NCBI GenBank assembly: GCA_963930955.1
Contig: OZ006967.1
Span: 1,550,001-1,614,000, forward strand
Length of the DNA: 64,000 bases
Direction: 5' to 3'
Source of the DNA: Scatomonas sp963930955
GTDB lineage: Bacteria > Bacillota > Clostridia > Lachnospirales > Lachnospiraceae
The notes under the pieces were generated by a model. That model saw nothing but the letters and a program-made list of their open reading frames with translations. It was not told the origin of the DNA and searched no databases. How positions within the stretch are numbered: the first letter of the stretch is position 1; each line of letters starts with the position of its first letter. Below, piece by piece: positions 52,682-61,587 of the stretch. The position numbers were made by a program, and so were the translations under genes.

Positions 52682-53599
52682 ATGAAAAAGCCGGTTCTGG
52701 TAATTATGGCGGCGGGAATGGGAAGCCGCTACGGGGGATTGAAGCAGATCGATCCGGTGGACGATCAGGGGCACATTATTATGGATTTTTCCATCCAGGA
52801 CGCCCTGGAGGCTGGTTTTGAGGAAGCCGTGCTGATCATAAAAAAGGAAAATCAGGCGGATTTCCGCCAGGCTATCGGCGACCGGGTCAGCCGGAAAATA
52901 AAGATTCACTACGTGTACCAGCAGCTGGAGAACCTTCCGGAAGGCTTTGAGGTTCCGGAGGGCAGGGAAAAGCCCTGGGGCACCGGCCATGCAGTCTTAA
53001 GCTGTCTGCAGGCGGTCCAGGGATCCCCTATTGCCGTTATCAATGCGGATGATTATTATGGAAAGCGTGCCTTTCAGCTGATTTACCAGTATCTTGTTTC
53101 CCATGAGGATGATGAAACATACCGTTATGCCATGGTGGGTTATTCGCTGAAAAATACTGTGACGGACAACGGCTATGTATCCCGGGGAGTATGCCGGGTG
53201 GATCCCCGGGGAAAACTGCTGGATATTGTGGAACACACCCATATTGAAAAACGGCAGGGAGGAATTGCCAGCACCGAAGACGGGGGAGAGACCTGGAAGC
53301 CTCTGGATCCGGATACCGTAGTATCCATGAATCTGTGGGGATTTTCCGGAAGCATCCTGGAGGAGCTGAACCGCCGGTTCCCGGAGTTTCTCCGGGAAAA
53401 TCTGGAGCAGAATCCCCTGAAATGCGAGTATCAGCTGCCTACAGTGGTAGATCAGCTTTTGAAGGAGAGAAAGGCCTCTGTGGAGGTTCTCCACACTCCG
53501 GACCAGTGGTACGGGGTCACTTACCAGGAGGACAAGCCCATGGTGAAAGCGGCTATCCGGGCCATGGAGGAGAGGGGAGAATATCCCCGGGAGTTCTAA
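52682..53599 (+). CDS. Nucleotidyltransferase family protein (sugar-phosphate type)
   Basis: A 305-residue NTP transferase. The N terminus LVIMAAGMGSRYGGLKQIDP is the nucleotide-binding signature (GxGxR...K), and GTGHAVL and INADDYYG (metal Asp) follow as in sugar-phosphate nucleotidylyltransferases. The sugar cannot be predicted, and the protein is not close to RmlA or GalU by eye. It begins one base after the ABC-F stop, so the two are co-transcribed despite unrelated functions. A terminator follows. Confidence 0.85.
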   Translation: MKKPVLVIMAAGMGSRYGGLKQIDPVDDQGHIIMDFSIQDALEAGFEEAVLIIKKENQADFRQAIGDRVSRKIKIHYVYQQLENLPEGFEVPEGREKPWGTGHAVLSCLQAVQGSPIAVINADDYYGKRAFQLIYQYLVSHEDDETYRYAMVGYSLKNTVTDNGYVSRGVCRVDPRGKLLDIVEHTHIEKRQGGIASTEDGGETWKPLDPDTVVSMNLWGFSGSILEELNRRFPEFLRENLEQNPLKCEYQLPTVVDQLLKERKASVEVLHTPDQWYGVTYQEDKPMVKAAIRAMEERGEYPREF

Positions 53600-53607
53600 A
53601 ACATGCG

Positions 53608-53645
53608 GGAGGGAGTTTCAAGAGATTTGAGGCTCCCTCCTTTTC
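53608..53645 (+). terminator. Terminator after the nucleotidyltransferase gene
   Basis: GGAGGGAG (53608-53615) pairs with CTCCCTCC (53633-53640), then TTTTCG. Confidence 0.7.
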
Positions 53646-53672
53646 GCAGAGGGGAAATAAGGAGGCGAAGCC

Positions 53673-54578
53673 ATGGAAGCATACATGGGGGATCTGCGGA
53701 CGGAAAAAAAGACAAGGGAAGGCAGAACCTGGATCTCTGTGACCGGCTGTGACCGGGAGGCTGAGGCGGTGGAAATCCCTGGGGAACAGGGAGGATTTTC
53801 TGTGGAAGAGATCGGAGAATATGCCTTCCGGGATTGTGCGCTGGAAGAGATTATACTGCCGGAGACGCTGCGGAAGATTGGCCGCTATGCCTTTTACAAC
53901 TGCCAAAGCCTGGAAAGGATCACCCTTTCGGATACTCTTTCTGATATAGGCTCCGGTGCATTTACCGGCTGTCACCGGGTCCGGCTTCTGGAGGTGAGGA
54001 TGGAGGCAGGTGAGAGGTCTGCTCTTCAGGCGCTGCTTTCGGAGTTTGCGGAGGCTCTGGAGGTCAGGCTGTTCCGGGAGGGCAGGAGGATGACCCTGTA
54101 TTTTCCCCCTTATTTTGAGCAGGGGGTGGAGAACACCCCTGCCAGGATCATCGTCACCCGTACCTATGGCAGCGGTCTCAAATACCGGAACTGCTTTGTA
54201 AACCGGAGGCTCAGCCTTTCTCAGTATGACCGGCAGTTTCCCTGGGCAAGAGAGGAGGAAGACCTGGATTTCCTTATCCGTCTGGCTCTTGCCAGGCTTC
54301 TCTGGCCGGAGGAACTCAGCGGGAAAGCCCGGACCGCCTATGAAGATTTTCTCAGGGAAAAAGGAGAGGAAGCCCTAAAGCTCGCCATAAGGGAACAAAG
54401 GGAGGAAGCCTTCCTGTTTCTGACAGAACAGCTGGGGCTTTCTCCGGAGATCTGCAGCCGGGCAGCCGCCTGGGCGGCAGAGCAGGGAAAGGCCGGAGCA
54501 GTCAGCCGGCTGATGCGCCAAAGCCGGCAGGGTTTCAAAACTGCCGGCGGAAGAAAATTTGATCTGGATGAGATCTGA
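53673..54578 (+). CDS. BspA-type leucine-rich-repeat protein
   Basis: A 301-residue protein without signal peptide. Residues about 30-105 hold two to three LRR_5 repeats (IGEYAFRDCALEEIILPETL, IGRYAFYNCQSLERITL, IGSGAFTGC). The remaining 190 residues do not match a family I know; the last 60 are helical and look repeat-like (LFLTEQLGLSPEICSRAA...). BspA-type repeats are usually on surface proteins, so a cytoplasmic version placed directly before a VWA and a MoxR gene is probably a binding partner of that pair. GGAGG precedes the start. It is 13 bp before the next gene. Confidence 0.72.
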   Translation: MEAYMGDLRTEKKTREGRTWISVTGCDREAEAVEIPGEQGGFSVEEIGEYAFRDCALEEIILPETLRKIGRYAFYNCQSLERITLSDTLSDIGSGAFTGCHRVRLLEVRMEAGERSALQALLSEFAEALEVRLFREGRRMTLYFPPYFEQGVENTPARIIVTRTYGSGLKYRNCFVNRRLSLSQYDRQFPWAREEEDLDFLIRLALARLLWPEELSGKARTAYEDFLREKGEEALKLAIREQREEAFLFLTEQLGLSPEICSRAAAWAAEQGKAGAVSRLMRQSRQGFKTAGGRKFDLDEI

Positions 54579-54591
54579 AGGAGGAAGAATT

Positions 54592-55980
54592 TTGAATCCA
54601 GCAGGGGAACAGCAGAAAATGGAACTGAAAGAAGCAGAGGCCGCTGCGGATATTTTTCGATCAGCCAGGAAGGAGCTGTGTCTGGACATGCGCTATCTGG
54701 AGGTGCCCCTGCACAGTCTGGGTCTCATGCCGGATCCGAAAATCCGGGGCCTGGCCGCAGACGGGAGCACCCTGTATTATCACAGCGGCTGGATTCTGGA
54801 TCAGTTTCTGCGGGATCCGGTGCTGGTGAACCGATCCCTGCTTCATGTGGTCTTTCACTGCCTGTTCTGCCACCTGTTTCTGCCGGCAGGAGAACCGGAG
54901 AAGCGGTGGGATCTGGCCTGCGACCTTGCGGTGGAGTACGCGATGGATCAGCTTCCGGCCCGAAGCGTCCGGATCCGTCCCGGGGTTCTGCGGAGGGAAA
55001 CCTACAGAAAACTGAATTCCGGGGGCGAGGTTCTGACTCCGGCCATGGTGTTCCGGCAGCTGTCGGAAGCAGCCCTTTCCCCGGAAGCAGAAGAAAGGCT
55101 GGCGGCAGAGTTCCGGGTGGATGATCACCGGCTCTGGCGGGAGCCGAAAGTCATGAGGCAGCGGCAGCAGAATCATCGGCAATGGCAGGATATGGCCCAG
55201 ACCATGGAGACAGAGATAGAACTTTTTTCCAGGGAAGCCGGGGAGGGTTCGAAGGGGCTGGCGGAGCAGCTGCGAGTAGAGCAGCGGCAGAAATATTCCT
55301 ACCGGCAGTTCCTGAAAAAGTTTGCAGTGCTCCGGGAGGAGATGGGAGTGGATCCGGATTCTTTCGACTATATTTTTTACTGTTACGGGCTGGAACACTA
55401 CGGAAATATGCCTCTTATAGAACCGCAGGAGACACGGGAGAGGGCCCGGGTGGAGGACTTTGTCATTGCCCTGGACACATCCCTGTCCTGCAGCGGGGAA
55501 TTGATCCGCAGATTCCTGGAGGAAACCTATTCCATATTAAATGACCAGGAAAATTTTTTTCGGAAAATCCACCTGCACATTCTCCAGTGCGATGAGGAGA
55601 TCCAGCAGGATACCGTGATCCGCAGTCCCCAGGAAATGCGGGAATATATGGAGCATTTTACCGTCCGGGGCCAGGGAGGTACGGATTTCCGTCCGGTTTT
55701 TGGCTATGTCAATGAACTGCTGCGGAAAAAAAACTTTACCAGGCTGAAGGGACTGATCTATTTTACAGACGGCAGGGGGATTTATCCTGCCAGGCGCCCT
55801 CTTTACGAGACGGCTTTTGTATTTCTGGAAGAGGATTATCAGGATATAGATGTGCCTCCCTGGGCATTGAAATTGATTCTGGGACCGGAGGACATTATGA
55901 GAGAGGAGAGAGTCCATGAACATCAAGAGAGCCAAACAGGAGATCAAGGATACTCTGGAGGCGTATCTTCTGAAAAATGA
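54592..55980 (+). CDS. VWA-domain protein with metallopeptidase-like N-terminal domain
   Basis: A 462-residue soluble protein. The N-terminal half resembles the DUF2201 metallopeptidase-like domain (HVVFHCLFCHLF near residue 80). The C-terminal VWA-like domain has a MIDAS metal site: DTSLS at 295-299, the threonine in GGTDFRP and the aspartate in YFTDGRG. Such proteins pair with MoxR AAA ATPases and are thought to help assemble or insert metals into client complexes. The start is TTG 54592 with GGAGG 8 bases upstream; ATG 54559 is inside the LRR gene. It overlaps the AAA gene by 65 bp. Confidence 0.8.
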   Translation: MNPAGEQQKMELKEAEAAADIFRSARKELCLDMRYLEVPLHSLGLMPDPKIRGLAADGSTLYYHSGWILDQFLRDPVLVNRSLLHVVFHCLFCHLFLPAGEPEKRWDLACDLAVEYAMDQLPARSVRIRPGVLRRETYRKLNSGGEVLTPAMVFRQLSEAALSPEAEERLAAEFRVDDHRLWREPKVMRQRQQNHRQWQDMAQTMETEIELFSREAGEGSKGLAEQLRVEQRQKYSYRQFLKKFAVLREEMGVDPDSFDYIFYCYGLEHYGNMPLIEPQETRERARVEDFVIALDTSLSCSGELIRRFLEETYSILNDQENFFRKIHLHILQCDEEIQQDTVIRSPQEMREYMEHFTVRGQGGTDFRPVFGYVNELLRKKNFTRLKGLIYFTDGRGIYPARRPLYETAFVFLEEDYQDIDVPPWALKLILGPEDIMREERVHEHQESQTGDQGYSGGVSSEK

Positions 55981-57256
55981 GGAGGGGGGCTACGCGCTGC
56001 CGCCGGTACGCCAGAGGCCGGTGCTTCTTCTGGGGGCTCCGGGCATCGGGAAAACCCAGATCATGGAACAGGTGGCGGAAGAGTGCCGGGTAAATCTGGT
56101 GGCTTACACGATCACCCACCACACCCGGCAGAGCGCCATGGGCCTGCCCTTTATTACGGAGAAAACTTTTGACGGGAGGAGAACTTCCGTGACAGAGTAT
56201 ACCATGAGCGAGATTGTAGCCTCTGTGTACGAAAAGATAGAGGAAACCGGAATTCGGGAGGGTATCCTGTTTCTGGATGAGATTAACTGTGTTTCCGAGA
56301 CTCTGGCTCCTGCTATGCTGCAGTTTCTTCAGTGCAAAAGCTTCGGCACTCACAGGATTCCGGAAGGCTGGCTGATTGCCGCGGCAGGGAATCCTCCGGA
56401 GTACAACCGGTCCGTGCGGGAATTTGACGTGGTGACCCTGGACCGGGTAAAGAAGATAGAAGTGGAGCCGGATTTTGCCGTCTGGAAGGAGTACGCTTAC
56501 CAGGAGGGGATCCATCAGGCGGTGATCGCCTACCTGACAGCCAGACCGGGATATTTCTATCAGATGGAATCCACGGTGGACGGCCGCTATTTTGCCACCC
56601 CAAGAGGATGGGAGGATCTGTCCTCTATGCTGAAAATTTATGAAAAACTGGGAAAGCCTATGGATGCGGAGACAGCGGCGCAGTATATTCAGTTTCCCAG
56701 GATTGCCAGGGATTTCGCGGCGTACCTGGAACTGTACCGAAAGTATGAGGGAGATTACCAGGCGGAGAAAATCCTGGAGGGTCAGATCCCGGAGCGGTTA
56801 TTGAAAAAAGCGGCTGCAGGACGCTTCGACGAAAAGCTCAGTATCGTAAGTCTTTTAATCTCCGGTCTCAACGCAGGCTTCCGCAGACTGTGCCTTCTGG
56901 AAGACAGCCTGGAGGAGAATTACGAGACCCTGAAAAGAAAAAAGGCGGCGGGCCAGGGGGATTCCCTGGAATATGCCCGGGAAAAAGAAAAATTTTTGCG
57001 GGAAAACCAACGCTGCCAGGAAGAATCTGCTGCCTGCGGAGAAAAGCTGGAGCATGCCTTTGACTTTGTGGAGGCGGCTTTCGGTCCGGGAGAGGAAACG
57101 GCAGTATTTGTGACCGAACTCAGCGTCAGCCTTTGGAGCGTCCGTTTTCTGCAGGAATACGACTGCGAAAGATACAGCCGCTACAGCCGTTCCTTGCTTC
57201 TGGCGGAGGGACGGAGGGAACTTCGGAAAAGGATCCTGGAGCTTCGCAAAATTTGA
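55916..57256 (+). CDS. MoxR-type AAA ATPase
   Basis: A 446-residue AAA+ ATPase. Walker A GAPGIGKT is at residues 40-47, Walker B ILFLDEINC near 120, and AAAGNPPEYNRSV is a sensor 1 region. Residues after about 290 form an extra helical domain (coiled-coil-like, residues 330-385) not seen in small MoxR proteins. It probably remodels clients together with the VWA protein encoded by the overlapping upstream gene. ATG 55916 lies 65 bp before the VWA stop, so translation is tightly coupled. Substrate unknown. Confidence 0.82.
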   Translation: MNIKRAKQEIKDTLEAYLLKNEEGGYALPPVRQRPVLLLGAPGIGKTQIMEQVAEECRVNLVAYTITHHTRQSAMGLPFITEKTFDGRRTSVTEYTMSEIVASVYEKIEETGIREGILFLDEINCVSETLAPAMLQFLQCKSFGTHRIPEGWLIAAAGNPPEYNRSVREFDVVTLDRVKKIEVEPDFAVWKEYAYQEGIHQAVIAYLTARPGYFYQMESTVDGRYFATPRGWEDLSSMLKIYEKLGKPMDAETAAQYIQFPRIARDFAAYLELYRKYEGDYQAEKILEGQIPERLLKKAAAGRFDEKLSIVSLLISGLNAGFRRLCLLEDSLEENYETLKRKKAAGQGDSLEYAREKEKFLRENQRCQEESAACGEKLEHAFDFVEAAFGPGEETAVFVTELSVSLWSVRFLQEYDCERYSRYSRSLLLAEGRRELRKRILELRKI

Positions 57257-57327
57257 TGTGAATTGCCGCATCTGGGAAAAAATTCTTTGCGAAACGGCCG
57301 GAAATGATATATTTTTACCGAATTGCA

Positions 57328-57356
57328 TTGACAAACGGAAGTTTTAAGGGTAATAT
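57328..57356 (+). promoter_or_regulatory. Promoter of livK
   Basis: Perfect TTGACA (57328-57333), 17 bp spacer, TAATAT (57351-57356), 46 bp before livK. Confidence 0.8.
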
Positions 57357-57401
57357 AACCGGGTATAAAAAAGATTTATATGTTTTAAGGAGGAGATTAT
57401 C

Positions 57402-58625
57402 ATGAAATTGAAAAAGATTCTCGCACTCTCTCTGGCGGCAGCCATGGCGCTGTCTCTGGGAGCCTGCGGCGATAAGGCTGACAGCAGCGCCGACAGCGGA
57501 AGCAATACCACTTCCGAGTCTGGAAGCGATACTACTTCCGGATCCGGAAGCGCGGAGGGCGGTACTCTGAAAATCGGCGGCATCGGACCTGTGACCGGCG
57601 ACAATGCGGCATACGGCCTGGCAGTACAGCGGGGCGCGGAGATCGCGGTAGAAGAGATCAACGCTGCCGGCGGTATTAACGGAATGACCATCGAGTTCAG
57701 CATGGAAGACGATGTCAGCGATGGCGAAACAGCTGTCAACGCATATAACACTCTGAAGGACTGGGGCATGCATATGCTTCTGGGAACTGTTACCAGCGCT
57801 CCCTGTATCGCGGTAGTTGCCGAGACAGCGGACGACAATATGTTCCAGCTGACTCCCTCCGGCACGGCCGTTGAGTGTCTGGGCGATGCGGGCAACGCCT
57901 TCCGCGTATGCTTCTCCGATCCCAGCCAGGGTTCTGTTTCCGCGGACTATATCTCCGAGCACTCTCTGGGGGAAAACATCGGAGTGATCTATAACAGCTC
58001 CGATACCTATTCCACCGGTATTTACGAGAGCTTCAACGCCGAGGCCCAGGCTCTGGGGCTGAACATTGTAGCGGCGGAAGCCTTTACCGATGACAGCAAA
58101 TCCGATTTCAGCGTACAGCTTCAGAAGTGCAAAGATGCCGGCGCGGATCTGATGTTCCTGCCCATCTATTATCAGGAGGCATCTCTGATCCTGCAGCAGG
58201 CCAGCAATATGGGCTATGCTCCCACCTTCTTCGGCGTGGACGGCATGGACGGCGTGCTGGGTGTAGAGAATTTCGATACTTCCCTGGCCGAGGGCGTTAT
58301 GCTTCTGACTCCCTTCTTCGTAAATTCTGAGGAGGAGAATGTAAAGTCCTTCGTTTCCGGATACCAGGATGCTTACGGCGAGACTCCGATCCAGTTTGCT
58401 GCAGATGCTTACGATGGCATTTACGCGATCAAGCTGGCTGCCGAGAAGGCGGGCATTACTGCTGATATGAGCGTTTCCGATATCTGCGACGCCATGAAGA
58501 CAGCTATGACGGAGATCGAGCTGGCCGGCGTTACCGGAACCATTCGCTGGACAGAAGACGGCGAGCCCAACAAAGAGCCCATGGTCCTGATTATCGAGAA
58601 CGGCGCATACGCCATGGTGGAGTGA
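57402..58625 (+). CDS. livK: Branched-chain amino acid ABC transporter, substrate-binding lipoprotein
   Basis: A 407-residue lipoprotein that captures leucine, isoleucine or valine outside the membrane. The signal peptide MKLKKILALSLAAAMALSLG ends in the lipobox LGAC with lipidated C22, then a Ser/Asp-rich linker (24-48) and the type I binding fold starting GGTLKIGGIGPVTGDNAAYG. The gene has its own strong promoter and two hairpins downstream, so it is made in excess of the permease, as usual for these systems. Substrate range may extend to other amino acids. Confidence 0.93.
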   Translation: MKLKKILALSLAAAMALSLGACGDKADSSADSGSNTTSESGSDTTSGSGSAEGGTLKIGGIGPVTGDNAAYGLAVQRGAEIAVEEINAAGGINGMTIEFSMEDDVSDGETAVNAYNTLKDWGMHMLLGTVTSAPCIAVVAETADDNMFQLTPSGTAVECLGDAGNAFRVCFSDPSQGSVSADYISEHSLGENIGVIYNSSDTYSTGIYESFNAEAQALGLNIVAAEAFTDDSKSDFSVQLQKCKDAGADLMFLPIYYQEASLILQQASNMGYAPTFFGVDGMDGVLGVENFDTSLAEGVMLLTPFFVNSEEENVKSFVSGYQDAYGETPIQFAADAYDGIYAIKLAAEKAGITADMSVSDICDAMKTAMTEIELAGVTGTIRWTEDGEPNKEPMVLIIENGAYAMVE

Positions 58626-58685
58626 TCAAAGACTCGGTTTTATAGAAATGAATAGTTAACAGCTGCGCGCTGTATTCGGTGAGAG

Positions 58686-58710
58686 CGCCCCGGAGTTTCC
58701 GGGGCGGTTT
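58686..58710 (+). terminator. First hairpin after livK
   Basis: CGCCCCGGA (58686-58694) pairs perfectly with TCCGGGGCG (58698-58706), loop of 3, followed by GTTTCCCC; weak as a terminator on its own, but a good 3' stabiliser of livK mRNA. Confidence 0.55.
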
Positions 58711-58740
58711 CCCCGTTCATTTCATTGATAAATAAGCGCA

Positions 58741-58803
58741 CAATTTGGGACGTATGCCGGTGAAGGGACTGGTTCGCCGGCATACGCCCCAAATTGGCCT
58801 TTT
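58741..58803 (+). terminator. Long 20-bp inverted repeat between livK and livH
   Basis: Arms 58741-58760 (CAATTTGGGACGTATGCCGG) and 58777-58796 pair except for one A/C mismatch, loop of 16, followed by GCCTTTTAAC. It acts as terminator or mRNA boundary. Confidence 0.7.
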
Positions 58804-58828
58804 AACTCCAGAACATTTATGCTATGAT
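58801..58828 (+). promoter_or_regulatory. Promoter of livHMGF
   Basis: TTTAAC (58801-58806), 16 bp spacer, TATGAT (58823-58828) with extended TGC, 35 bp before livH. Confidence 0.55.
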
Positions 58829-58863
58829 AGAACAATCAAAAGAAAAAACTGAAGGGGTGCGTT

Positions 58864-59748
58864 ATGAGTTTCTTGTCTTATCTGATCAATGGAGTCAGTC
58901 TTGGAAGTGTGTACGCCATCATCGCCCTGGGATATACTATGGTTTACGGCATCGCTAAGATGCTGAACTTTGCCCACGGGGATGTCATAATGATCGGGGC
59001 TTATATAGTCTTCACTGCCATGACGGGATTTCATGTGAATCCCATCGTTTCTGTTATCATCGCCATGGTTGTTTGTACCGTGCTGGGAATTGTCATCGAG
59101 CGGGTGGCCTACAAGCCCCTGCGGAACGCCAGCTCTAACCTGGCGGTGCTGATCACCGCCATCGGCGTCAGCTACCTGCTGCAGAATGTGGCCCTGCTGG
59201 TGTTTGGTGCGGATACAAAATCCTTCAGCAGCGTGGTACAGCTTCCGCCTCTGGTTCTGGCCGGCGGGGCGCTGACCATTCAGGCCACAACCATTGTGAC
59301 CATCGCGGCAAATATTGTGATCATGATCGCTCTGATGCTGTTTGTAAACCGGAGCAAACCGGGACAGGCCATGCAGGCGGTTTCCGAAGACCGGGGAGCG
59401 GCGGAACTTATGGGTATTAACGTCAACGGCACCATTGCCCTGACCTTTGCCATCGGATCCGCCCTGGCGGCCATCGCAGGGGCTCTGCTCTGTTCCGCCT
59501 ACAGTACCCTGACGCCGTATACCGGCGCCATGCCCGGCATTAAAGCCTTTGTGGCTGCTGTATTCGGCGGCATCGGATCTATTCCCGGAGCCATGATCGG
59601 AGGTCTTCTGCTGGGCGTTATCGAAAACCTGAGCCGCGCCTATATTTCTTCCGAGATCGCGGACGCCATTGTATTCGCGGTTCTGATCATTGTGCTTCTG
59701 GTGAAGCCGGCCGGTCTGTTTGGAAAGAATGTTCAGGAGAAAGTGTAA
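58864..59748 (+). CDS. livH: Branched-chain amino acid ABC transporter permease LivH
   Basis: A 294-residue permease with about eight membrane helices. It opens LSYLINGVSLGSVYAIIALGYTMVYGIAKMLNFAHGD, of which GYTMVYGI and NFAHGD are the LivH signature, and has the coupling-loop region EDRGAAELMGIN that contacts the ATPases. It has its own promoter after the livK hairpins. Its 3' end is 10 bp before livM. Confidence 0.94.
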   Translation: MSFLSYLINGVSLGSVYAIIALGYTMVYGIAKMLNFAHGDVIMIGAYIVFTAMTGFHVNPIVSVIIAMVVCTVLGIVIERVAYKPLRNASSNLAVLITAIGVSYLLQNVALLVFGADTKSFSSVVQLPPLVLAGGALTIQATTIVTIAANIVIMIALMLFVNRSKPGQAMQAVSEDRGAAELMGINVNGTIALTFAIGSALAAIAGALLCSAYSTLTPYTGAMPGIKAFVAAVFGGIGSIPGAMIGGLLLGVIENLSRAYISSEIADAIVFAVLIIVLLVKPAGLFGKNVQEKV

Positions 59749-59758
59749 GGTGGACGGT

Positions 59759-60811
59759 ATGAAGAGACGAATGAGTAAATCAACAATAAGCAGCCTATCC
59801 AATTATGGGCTGGTGATCGCGATTTTTATTATCGTGCAGATCTGTTCTGCGGCGGGAGTCCTGACAAATCAGATGGAAGGCCTTCTGATTCCGGTCTGTA
59901 TCTATGTGATCGCAGCTATCTCTCTGAATCTGGTGGTGGGTATTTCCGGGGAACTGAGCCTGGGACACGCAGGTTTTATGTGCGTGGGAGCTTTTGCCAG
60001 CGCGCTGTTTTCCAAAATCATGGAAGACTCCATGACCACAGGCCCCCGGTTTTTTATGGCCATTGTCCTCGGTGCTCTGGTGGCGGCGCTTTTCGGATTC
60101 CTCATCGGCATTCCGGTGCTGCGGCTTCGGGGAGACTATCTGGCTATTGTGACGCTGGCCTTTGGCGAGATTATTAAGAACCTTTTGAACATCGTCTATC
60201 TGGGCCGGGATGAGAACGGATTCCATCTGGCAAGAGAGGTAGGCGGCCTTCAGATGTCGGCGGAGGGAGAAACTCTGGTAAAAGGCGCCCAAGGTATTTC
60301 CGGCACTCCCAGAGATTCCAGTTTCCTGGTGGGTATCATCCTGATCCTGGTAACCCTGTTCATTGTTCAGAATATTATTAACTCCCGGACCGGCCGGGCC
60401 ATTATGGCCATCCGGGACAATCGGATCGCCGCCGAGTCTATCGGCATTAATGTGACCAAATACAAGCTGCTGGCCTTTACGGTATCCGCAGCTCTGGCCG
60501 GCGTGGCAGGAGCTCTGTACGCCCATAACCTTTCCAGCCTGACTGTAAGCAAGTTTGACTACAATACATCCATCCTGATCCTGGTGTACGTGGTGCTGGG
60601 CGGAATCGGAAGCATCAAGGGTTCCATTATCGCTACCATCATCCTCTACGTGCTGCCGGAGATGCTGCGTTTCCTGCAGGATTACCGGATGCTGATCTAT
60701 GCTGTGGTGCTGATCATCATGATGCTCTTTAACTGGGCGCCGGGAGCCATTGCCTGGAGAGAGCGGATCGTGGAAAAATTCAAGAGAAACAAGACAAAGG
60801 GGGTATCCTGA
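59759..60811 (+). CDS. livM: Branched-chain amino acid ABC transporter permease LivM
   Basis: A 350-residue permease partner of LivH with about nine to ten membrane helices. SLNLVVGISGELSLGHAGF and the coupling-loop segment RDNRIAAESIGINV are characteristic. ATG 59759 has AAGGTGG upstream; the frame from 59720 lies inside livH. LivH and LivM form the heterodimeric channel. Confidence 0.94.
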   Translation: MKRRMSKSTISSLSNYGLVIAIFIIVQICSAAGVLTNQMEGLLIPVCIYVIAAISLNLVVGISGELSLGHAGFMCVGAFASALFSKIMEDSMTTGPRFFMAIVLGALVAALFGFLIGIPVLRLRGDYLAIVTLAFGEIIKNLLNIVYLGRDENGFHLAREVGGLQMSAEGETLVKGAQGISGTPRDSSFLVGIILILVTLFIVQNIINSRTGRAIMAIRDNRIAAESIGINVTKYKLLAFTVSAALAGVAGALYAHNLSSLTVSKFDYNTSILILVYVVLGGIGSIKGSIIATIILYVLPEMLRFLQDYRMLIYAVVLIIMMLFNWAPGAIAWRERIVEKFKRNKTKGVS

Positions 60812-60812
60812 C

Positions 60813-61574
60813 ATGGCACTGCTGGAAGTAAAGAATCTGTCTATCTCCTTTGGAGGCCTGCGGGCTGTGGATAATTTTAATCTTCAGATCGAGAAGGGAG
60901 AGCTGTACGGGCTTATCGGCCCCAACGGCGCCGGAAAGACCACGGTTTTCAATCTCCTGACAGGCGTGTACAAGCCGGATGAGGGCTTCATTGTGCTGGA
61001 TGGTAAAGACATTACCGGTCATAAGACGGTGGAGATCAATAAAGACGGTATTGCCCGTACTTTTCAGAATATCCGTCTGTTCAAGCAGCTGTCCGTGCTG
61101 GACAATGTAAAGGCCGGCCTGCACAATCACCATTCCTATTCCACTCTGACAGGAATTTTCCGACTGCCAAAATACTGGAAGACGGAAAAAGAAATGAACG
61201 AGCGGGCCATGGAGATCCTGAAGGTCTTCGGCCTGGATGCCCATGCGGACAAGCTGGCCAGCAACCTGCCCTACGGCCCACAGCGAAAGCTGGAGATTGC
61301 CAGGGCCATGGCCACGGATCCCAAGCTGCTGCTGCTGGATGAGCCGGCTGCAGGCATGAATCCCAACGAGACCCAGGAACTTATGGATACAATTCAGTTC
61401 GTGAGAGAGCATTTCAACATGACGATTCTTCTTATTGAGCATGATATGAAACTGGTCAGCGGGATCTGCCAGCGTCTGACCGTACTGAATTTCGGGCAGA
61501 TTCTGACAGAAGGAAAGACCAGCGAGGTTCTGAACAATCCGGAAGTGATCAAGGCCTATCTGGGCGACGAATAG
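60813..61574 (+). CDS. livG: Branched-chain amino acid ABC transporter ATPase LivG
   Basis: A 253-residue ABC ATPase with Walker A GPNGAGKT, a signature in the variant form NLPYGPQRKLEIARAM typical of LivG, Walker B LLLLDEPAAGMNP and the closing IEHDMKLV. It begins one base after livM. ATG 60813 is the only start consistent with the family N terminus ALLEVKNLSISFGGL. Confidence 0.95.
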   Translation: MALLEVKNLSISFGGLRAVDNFNLQIEKGELYGLIGPNGAGKTTVFNLLTGVYKPDEGFIVLDGKDITGHKTVEINKDGIARTFQNIRLFKQLSVLDNVKAGLHNHHSYSTLTGIFRLPKYWKTEKEMNERAMEILKVFGLDAHADKLASNLPYGPQRKLEIARAMATDPKLLLLDEPAAGMNPNETQELMDTIQFVREHFNMTILLIEHDMKLVSGICQRLTVLNFGQILTEGKTSEVLNNPEVIKAYLGDE

Positions 61575-61587
61575 GAGGAACGGAATC

